Below, piece after piece: positions 51,235 to 57,500 of a stretch of DNA of 57,500 bases. Under the pieces are notes generated by a model. It was not told where the DNA came from, ran no database searches, and saw nothing but the letters and a program-made list of their open reading frames with translations. The position numbers and the translations under genes are program-made. Positions within the stretch are counted from its first letter, which is position 1. Every line of letters starts with the position of its first letter. Source of the DNA: Symbiodinium natans (Eukaryota > Sar > Dinophyceae > Suessiales > Symbiodiniaceae); the NCBI GenBank assembly GCA_905221605.1, contig CAJNDS010002634.1, forward strand, positions 1,572,577 through 1,630,076, in the 5' to 3' direction.

Positions 51235-52130
51235 GGTCGCCAGTGCGAAGTTCTGGTTACTGGCTGGCGATGATTCCCACAGTGTTTGCGTTCTTGTCTA
51301 CGTTGGCTCACCTATTGCACCGGGAGCGAAGGTCTGGTGTTTGGACTAGCTGGTATCTCTAATGTTGCTGTGCATCGGCTCGGTTTCTTCATGTGCTTTG
51401 TGGCTGTGGAAGCCGCTGTTCATGACCACTCTATCCACGTCGGTTGTCTGCCTCAGCTGTGGGGGGCGGCTAGCTTGCTGACTGCGCTTGTTTGGCGCAA
51501 GCTGCAGGGCATGCTCTCAAGCTCCACGTTCTTTTGGAAGAGTGTAACAAGGTCCAAATCAAACTCGCAGAATCCCAGCAGCTTGTTTGGAGTTGCGGCT
51601 CGGACCCCGATGTGGCAAGCTACTGTGCAGCGTAACCCTGGGGCTCCAGACGGCCCCACAGTAGCTCTTATTGAAAGACGTTCAGACCCCAAGTTGGCAA
51701 TATTTATAGATTTGGCTCAAAGGCTTGCAGACCGAGGGTGGTTCAATTTACATGCCTGTATAGGGCTCCAAAATGCTCCAAAGCCATGCTTGGGTTGCCT
51801 CATGCGTGCAATCCTCCTCCAACTGGCTTGAACTTCAATTGGCGCGTGTTCGCCCGGCACCCTGGCGCGTGGACGACGCTTTTTTGCGGGCACCCTTGCG
51901 CCTGCGGTGGGCCAGTCTGGCTGGGCTTCTGTTGGACTCTTGGCTGGCAGGAAGTAGGCTGGGGTCAATGTCGACTGTTGGTGCACAGGACACAGACTGA
52001 AAGCTGTTTCCTTGCGTGCGTGTTGAGACGGTGGGGACATATAATGCATAAAGGTAATTTTACAGGCACGGTTCGGAGGAAAGGCGAGTCATTGTAGGAG
52101 TTGCCATTTACCACAGTCTTTTGTTTCCAG
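51235..52130. other. Intergenic or upstream-exon region of the NYN gene
   Basis: The open frame 51286-51831 includes SSLFGVAARTPMWQATVQ and IERRSDPKLAIFIDLAQR, and a segment after AACAAG| at 51550 is also open as VQIKLAESQQLVWSCGSD. These may be 5' exons of the NYN gene. Borders not resolved. Confidence 0.4.
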
Positions 52131-53539
52131 CAGCTTGCATCCGAGGTCACAGGGCAAAGGAACCAGGTAGATGGTCTGCGAAGCTGTCGACGGGGACAGC
52201 GGGCTTCCTCGCATACTGTGCCCTGTGTTACATATCTTCTTGTGGATGGCGATATCCACTCGATTGAGGAGATTCGGGCTGCTATTAAGGATGCGCAGAG
52301 GTCGCAGCTGACGGTAAGCGGACAACCATTTTCGCAGAGCCAGGGCGCCAGATTAATCAGAATTGGTCTCAGCTTTTTGCGGGGCCTTCTATCGCGTTTC
52401 AAGCGGTGGAGCGTAATTCCTCTGACATTGGAGAAGCGAATGATCATGCCATCACGAATGAGTGCGAGAGACTCATGAAGCGGAGGCAGGGCGCAAGCAT
52501 TGCTCTCCTCATTTCAGATTTCGGCTATGTGGACATCATCAGGAAGCTATTCGCGCAGGGATCGCTTGGGACAGTTTACACCTCAGCCAAAAACCATTCC
52601 CTTATAGAGCGTTATCGTGCTGCAGGCGTTGAAATCGTGGGTCTGGGACAGGGCAGCAGGGCCAGCACAAAAGTGAGAGCTATCCTCCACCAGGACGGTA
52701 GTGGGCATGTGGAGCTTGCGACGCCGTATGATCGCCATAATGTGTCGGATGAGATTTCGATGGACGCGCTTATCAACTTCTTGCGTGAGCTCGATTATGT
52801 CGGTCGCGACGAACAGGAGTTCTTGTTGCACTCCCTGGCAAAATTCTGGCACTTGAATGGGTTGGGATCTTTGACTGTGTTTCCCCAGCGCTGCGCCTTC
52901 AAAGACGTCTATGTGACCATGTCGACCTTGCGTGAAAGACCCTGGCAGAGGTATACTCACGACTTAGCCTTCCTGCTTCCACAATCGGTTAATAGGCCGA
53001 AGTTGGTCAAGGCAGCGAAACAGACGTTCGGAAGCGGCTTGGCCAAGTCAATTTACAAGGGTGGTGGTCCGTTCATACTCCGAGATTCCGAGAACATGGT
53101 TCGTCAAGCCTTGGAGAAGATGGGATATCTGGACGGAGACCTAAATGCCGACCTGGCTGAAGCAATGCTAGTTTTTGTGAACGGTCCCAAAAATCAGTAC
53201 AAGCTGCGAAAGGACCTGAATGCCTTGCCAAGCCCTCAGGATACGCCCGTGGAAGTGCAGGCAAAGCTGCGGCGCGCCTTCTCGTCACACCGTTCGGACT
53301 GCGAATGGCGCATCGCGCCCAGGGATGATGCCGTGCGCATATTGCTCCGACAACAAGGTTTCTTGGCCAGGGCCGATGCCAAGGCCAAGGGGACCGGCGA
53401 AGTGTTCGAAGCAATGGCCAGCTATGCCAAGCGGCACGGTCTGCCTAAGATGAAGACATACAACGGGTATGTCTTCCGCATTCTGCGGGCCATGGACCGC
53501 ACGCCGAACAAGACTGGCACTGTGGAGTTCCAGCTGTGA
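52131..53539 (+). CDS. NYN-domain (PIN-like nuclease fold) protein gene, with a one-base frame break
   Basis: A strong acceptor (CTTTTGTTTCCAG|) opens QLASEVTGQRNQVDG...; strand 1 of an NYN domain, TYLLVDGDIHSIEEIRAAIK, lies at 52229-52288. The continuation is one frame over: GKRTTIFAEPGRQINQNW begins about 52313, then ERNSSDIGEANDHAI and ALLISDFGYVDIIRKLFA. VDGD, the D of NSSD/GEAND and SDFGYVD correspond to the acidic residues that bind metal in NYN/PIN nucleases (RNA cleavage). The shift falls between 52289 and 52313 (GGATGCGCAGAGGTCGCAGC), too short for a spliceosomal intron: a sequencing or assembly indel, or a pseudogene. After about 150 residues a C-terminal region of about 260 residues (SGLAKSIYKGGGPFILRD, DCEWRIAPRDDAVRILLR) matches no family I know; stop TGA at 53537. 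No telomere-type repeats interrupt the 1.1-kb body, unlike all other genes here, which would fit a retroposed copy. RNase or RNA-binding regulator is inference. Confidence 0.75.
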
Positions 53540-53898
53540 GGCATGTGCAAGAGGTGCCGACATCACGAGGCGTTTTCGCTCCAGGGTCTGACGCTGTTGC
53601 GCAAGCATAAGCATTGTTCAGCATGTGTTCCACTCGAATGCTGCCTGCATCAGAACCTCTACAGGTGAGGGGCTTATTCTGAAGGATTGTCCCTTGCGGA
53701 TCTCGCTTAGAGTAAGTCTTTTCTGGTAGTTTAGGTTCCTCACATGGGCTCTTAGAACAACCCTAAACCGTAAACCTCACGCGCTGTACGCCAGAGCTAT
53801 CCGATTCGAAACGTGCTAGGGGCCTGGGCAGAGTTCAGGTCCTACAGGGTTACGGGGCCTGAAGCAGGGTTGGTAGGGGTGTCTGGGCTTCAGGACAA

Positions 53899-53958
53899 AT
53901 ATATATATATATATATACATATATATATACACATATATATATATACATATATATATAG
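53899..53958. repeat. TA/CATA microsatellite
   Basis: (TA)n blocks separated by CATA and CACA. Confidence 0.9.
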
Positions 53959-53959
53959 T

Positions 53960-54786
53960 TAAACCCTTTTTGGGCCAGGGTATTCAGCCCAGAGGCTGTT
54001 CTGGGATTCTAGGGACAACTCCAGACTCCTGACAATGGGGCGGCGAGGATGGGTTCATTTCGACTGTCTCACGGAGCCACAAACCAGACCTTTTCCGCGG
54101 TTGCAGTGCCGATTGAGCGGGCGGTTGCTTCTGAAATCTTCGAATAGTGAGAGTTTTTTTGCGGAACCATGGCAGGGCGTGTCCTTTCGTCACGAAAGCA
54201 CCTGTCCAAGCTTCACAAAGCATGCACAGGGGAAAAGTCACGCCAAAATCTACCTAGCTAATCCAAGAGAGTGATCATGCAGCCCAAGGGCTCAAACACC
54301 AGAGAATCCACAGCCCACGCGGCATGACAGTAGTGCAGTCTTAAGTCTGAGGAGGTCGAAGCAAGTAGAAGGAGCATGCGCCAAGACACTAATCCTACTG
54401 CCTGCGCATTCGCGCCATCTTTGAGGCATTTGAAGCCAAAGCGATGCTGTAGACTTTGTGAGCTGCAAGCTGTGTCGCCATGTCCGCGCCTAAAAAGGAC
54501 CGGCACCTTTACGACACAATTCCAAGCGCATGGGTGTCTCGAGTTGCTTGACGGTGACCAGAGGATGGGACAGCCATGCCACGCAGTACGCGTTTAGCCC
54601 TGGTTGCTGCGCCGCCGCCTTAGAATGCAGTTGCCAGTTCGCAGTGTTCGGTCTCACCCGTGTTACCTAAACCCTATATAAACCCTAAAGCGCCCCTTGG
54701 TAACCTAAGAACCCTGAAGAGATTCTGACTTCTCTTTTTTGCCCAAGCTTTTGTACTTGCTGACTTGGATTAGTCAGCATGCGGAG
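53960..54786. other. Unassigned region upstream of the carrier gene
   Basis: ORFs 54035-54274 (+) and 54376-54597 (+) carry Cys/His patterns (TCPSFTKHAQGKSHAK; KRCCRLCELQ) faintly like C2H2 fingers, but the spacing is incomplete. Could hold 5' exons of the carrier gene. Confidence 0.4.
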
Positions 54787-56736
54787 GTCAGCAGCTGCTG
54801 CAGAGGCATTGACGTTCCCGATCGACTTTGCGAAGACGCGCATGCAACTCAAAGTGGGCAGGCACACTTCAGCTATTTTGATTTTCAAATTTGACGGTAG
54901 TATATTGCATTTTACGACATTGTGATTATGGCATATATTGCGTTATACCTTTTTGGATGTGGGATTATAGATGAGAATATATGTATTTGTTACTATACCT
55001 GGTTGATTTTGCTGCATATCACATGACGTGCTCGCAGGGTGTGATTGGGTGGAATTATGTGCTAGTGCTGGCGCACGATTAGTTTTGCACTTGTGCTCGG
55101 TCGTGGCGCAAGGCAGACTTTCGTCGACTCATTGGCAAGCCTGGCCTGTTTCAGAGTCTGCTTCCGTTCCATTTCAGCTTCGTGATCGAGACGTAACCCT
55201 AAACCCTAAACCCTAAACCCTAAACCCTAAACCCTAAGCCCTAAGCCCTAAGCCCCAAGCCCTAAGCCCTAAACCTCCTATGCAGGTTAGTGCACTTCGG
55301 CACGAAGGACTTGGCCGCCCGGCGCATCAAGACACCTGGTGGAGGTTGCAAGGTGGCAAGACTTGCCAAAGCAAGTTAGCAACGTAGACAGGGGCAGCCT
55401 TCCGAAGAATCAGCAGCCTGGAGGTCACTTGCTACAGCTGATTGAACCGGTCTCCTGGGTTTAGGGTTTAGGGTTTAGGTTTTAGGGTTTGGGGTTTGGG
55501 GTTTAGGGTTTAGGGTTTAGGGATATTCTCCCTCAAACCCTCGTAGTGACAAGTTGACTGACAGTGTGTTTGTGCAGACATTGTGGCCTGATTAACTGGT
55601 TGAGCATGGCTCAACCAAGGTGCCGTGTATGCGGGTTTGCCGTCGGTGCCCTACAGTGTGCTTTTCCTGCTGCTTTTAGGGTTTATAGGGTTTTGGATTA
55701 GTGCACGGCGTTATCTCTAATCACATCACCTAATGTTGCACTGTCTTTAGTATGGGGCCCCCCCCCCCCCCCCCCCCCCCCCAAACAAATTTGGACCCTC
55801 TATAAACGCGTGGCCCGGCGACCCCCCCAAACAAATTGGGGGGGGGGGGGACCGCCCTCAGGGCCTCAAGCCTTTAGGACCTCAAGGCCTGAAGCTTTCC
55901 AGCCTTTAAGATTCCTGGAGCCCAAGGCCCTCGGGGCCTCAAGCCTTACTGCGTAAGCCCTTAACCCAAAACACAAACCCTCAAAAAAAAATCATCCGAA
56001 AAAAACTTGGTATTATAGAGGGTAGCCAGACAAACTTACTAAAAACAGTCTGACCGGCCCGTGGGCTACCTATCACAAAATTTGTTTGGGGCCTCGTTTC
56101 GTAATGAATTTCCATTAGGCTTTACATGGGATTGGCCGGGCTTAGATTTCTGGATTCTCCGCGCTCTGGCTCTTTAAGGTTCCTGGAGCCCAAGCCCTCA
56201 GGGCTTCAAGCCTTACTGCGAAAGCTCTTAACCCAAAACACAAACCCTTAAAACAAAAAAAAACGTCCGGAAAAAACTTGTGATAATAGCGGGTACCCTG
56301 AACAAACTCGGTTCGCAGAATAAATTTTCGAAACTTGTGATTATAGACCCTCCTTATACTAAAGTCAGTCCAACATTAAAGCCTTCAAACTCTGCCACCA
56401 CGTACAGCCTTGGAGCAATGTGGCGCATCCTCGGCCCACCAGGCCGGCAGTTCTCCGACACATTGTGTATTCTTCCCTGCGCATCTCCTTCTACGAGGAT
56501 GCGCGGGCTTGGGGTTCCCTGGCCTTGCTTTGAGGTGTTGTGAGTGAAGGTACGTAACAACCTAAGGGAGTACAGAAAAAGGGCCCTAAACCCTAAACCC
56601 TAAACCCTATAAACCCTAAACCCTATAAACCCTAAACCCTAAACGGCAACAAAGCATCATGTCGTAGCTGCAGCAGCAGGATATGCGCGCAGCATTTTCG
56701 CGGCATCTGCCGGAAGAGAGGGGCCCATGCCCCAGT
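54787..56736 (+). CDS. Mitochondrial carrier (SLC25 family) gene, first half, in micro-exons
   Basis: Exons: 54787-54853 (SAAAAEALTFPIDFAKTR then MQLK; donor AAA|GTGGGC), 55286-55313 (VSALRHEGLG; acceptor TATGCAG|, GC donor CTTG|GCCGCC), 55620-55641 (AVYAGLP; acceptor ACCAAG|, donor CC|GTCGGT), 56443-56506 (PAVLRHIVYSSLRISFYE then DAR; acceptor CCACCAG|, GC donor CGG|GCTTGG) and 56680-56736 (DMRAAFSRHLPEERGPCP; acceptor GCAGCAG|, donor AGT|GTGAGT). The phases of the last four join in frame to GLGAVYAGLPPAVLRHIVYS. This rebuilds the family: helix 1 with the Px[DE]xx[KR] signature (FPIDFAKTRMQ), EGLGAVYAGLPPA before helix 2, then RISFYEDAR. A linker exon between 54854 and 55285 is probably missing from my model, and the second and third repeats lie beyond the window. 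Inner-membrane solute transporter; the signature resembles the UCP/dicarboxylate branch, substrate unknown. Introns contain telomere-type arrays (55194-55275, 55459-55520, 56583-56645) and family A/C elements. Confidence 0.8.
55194..55275 (-). repeat. CCCTAAA/CCCTAAG array in carrier intron
   Basis: Six CCCTAAA units change to CCCTAAG units, ending ten bases before the TATGCAG| acceptor of exon 55286-55313, so the array serves as the pyrimidine-rich stretch. Confidence 0.9.
55905..56289. repeat. Direct repeat of ~115 bp, 268 bp apart, in carrier intron
   Basis: 55905-56018 and 56173-56289 share TTCCTGGAGCCCAAG, TCAAGCCTTACTGCG and TTAACCCAAAACACAAACCC. Poly-C (55758-55782) and poly-G (55837-55850) tracts flanked by CAAACAAATT lie just upstream and could pair. 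Confidence 0.75.
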
Positions 56737-56869
56737 GTGAGTTGGGGACCGTTTAGGGTTTAGGGTTTAGGGTTTAGGGTTTAGGGTTTGGGGTTTAGGG
56801 TTTAGGGTTTAGGGTTAGGGAACCGTAAAGTTGGGGTCATCTACCCCCTGTACCACTACATGCAGGTAT

Positions 56870-56952
56870 ACCTGAAATGTAGTTCCTGTTTGGTGAGTTA
56901 TCGGGGGGTCATGGTATACTACACCAAAACGTACTACAGTAGGAGCCTTTAG
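56870..56952. mobile_element. Family C element in carrier intron
   Basis: ACCTGAAATGTAGTTCC, GGTATACTACACCAAAACG and TAGGAGCCTTTAG match 20837-20938. Confidence 0.75.
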
Positions 56953-56956
56953 CTCA

Positions 56957-57111
56957 GAACCAGGAATCCTAAAATTGGGGGGAGGCACACACTATGTACT
57001 ACTATTGTTCCGATAAGGTATATGAACCATAAAATCTCTGAACCCTAAACCCTAAACCCTAAACCCTAAACCCTAAACCCTAAACCCTTTTGGGTTCATT
57101 CGGTCCCCAAG
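56957..57111 (-). mobile_element. Family A element with internal CCCTAAA array, in carrier intron
   Basis: CCTAAAATTGGGG, TCCGATAAGGTATATGAACC and right end GGGTTCATTCGGTCCCCAAG. A CCCTAAA array (57035-57087) is inserted between core and right end. AAG|GATGTG at 57112 could open a further exon. Confidence 0.85.
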
Positions 57112-57179
57112 GATGTGAGGTGGAACCGAAACACCTAGAGCTCTGAGAGTCGGCACTCGCATGAGCCCTATGGGGGTTT

Positions 57180-57262
57180 AAGGTTTAGGGTTTAGGGTTC
57201 AGGGTTCAGGGTTTAGGGTTTAGGGTTTAGGGTTTAGGGTTTAGGGTTTAGGGTTTAGGGCT
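57180..57262 (+). repeat. TTTAGGG array
   Basis: About 11 heptamers with two TTCAGGG variants. Confidence 0.9.
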
Positions 57263-57288
57263 TAGGGTTTCGGGTTAGGCTTTGGGTA

Positions 57289-57366
57289 GCCCAGTGGTGC
57301 CCTTTGGCCCCCTCTGTGGGGGTTGTAGGTTCGCTCATCTAAAGCAACCAACCCAAAGAAGGGCAT
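57289..57366. mobile_element. Family B element, partial
   Basis: GCCCAGTGGTGCCCTTTGGC and AACCCAAAGAAGGGCATCC match the family at 27719-27838. It may extend past what I can recognise. Confidence 0.5.
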
Positions 57367-57500
57367 CCTTATTGTGACATGGCTGCTAGGCTATCAAGCT
57401 TTTAGGAGCAGAAGCCTCTTGCGTCTCAATGAGAGTTGTATACAATGCATTAAGTAATTAGTATTAGAGCTTTCAAGAACAGTCCTTCTTCCAACGCATT

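Noticed and set aside
51711-51722. Second spliced-leader-like match (TTTGGCTCAAAGG)
   Set aside because: Imperfect at the functional 3' end and inside an open reading frame; likely chance.
54685-54888. 67-codon minus-strand ORF
   Set aside because: It is the shadow of the + strand mitochondrial carrier exon, whose signature motif is unmistakable.
1-57500. Dozens of ORFs ending in LNPKP, NPKP or containing GFRV/GLGFRV
   Set aside because: These are translations of CCCTAAA (NPKP) and TTTAGGG (GFRV) units, not proteins.
1-57500. tRNA, rRNA or other structured RNA genes
   Set aside because: No cloverleaf with T-arm consensus and no rRNA-like blocks were seen; a covariance search would be needed to exclude small RNAs.

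Overview
The window looks like nuclear DNA of a dinoflagellate, most likely a Suessiales/Symbiodiniaceae-type genome. Four things point there: hundreds of plant/dinoflagellate-type telomere heptamers (TTTAGGG/CCCTAAA) scattered through the interior; very short exons, all on the + strand; introns that seem to use GT, GC and GA donors with an AG|G acceptor; and short inverted-repeat elements that coincide with introns (introner-like). No rRNA, tRNA, CRISPR array, operon or bacterial-type gene is visible. The organism call is inference; the sequence alone does not name a species.

Layout. 1-31 kb: telomere-type arrays in both orientations alternate with 20-115 nt segments that are open, unlike the repeats in composition, and bounded by AG| and |GT or |GC. 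I read these as exons of one or more large + strand genes whose introns are filled with telomeric repeats, poly-G/poly-C runs and small inverted-repeat elements. 31.5-33.6 kb: a block without telomere repeats, with an internal ~0.58 kb duplication and the 322-codon minus-strand ORF. 33.7-43.2 kb: more + strand exons, a ~70 bp satellite (35.5-36.1 kb), and two exons that look like duplicates of one another. 43.9-46.8 kb: a three-copy ~1.1 kb tandem repeat. 47-48 kb: GC-rich sequence with a possible decayed retroelement fragment on the minus strand. 48.7-50.3 kb: a gene for a secreted, Cys-rich, Thr-rich single-pass membrane protein. 50.4-51.2 kb: a five-exon gene in which three introns are copies of one inverted-repeat family and one is a telomeric array. 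52.1-53.5 kb: an NYN (PIN-like nuclease) domain gene with a one-base frame break. 54.8-57.5 kb: the 5' half of a mitochondrial carrier (SLC25) gene cut into exons of 22-67 nt.

Main message. Telomere-type repeats here behave as intron material. A (TTTAGGG)n array carries both a donor-like G|GTTTAG and an acceptor-like TTTAG|G, and CCCTAAA arrays give a pyrimidine-rich run ending in CCCTAG or CCCCCAG. Several exon pairs flanking such arrays join in phase (24215/24355, 50818/50900), and the mitochondrial carrier gives a protein-family control because its joined exons rebuild the family signature. Most exon products are not recognised. Exon borders are read by eye and short exons are often open in more than one frame, so each border needs transcript support.
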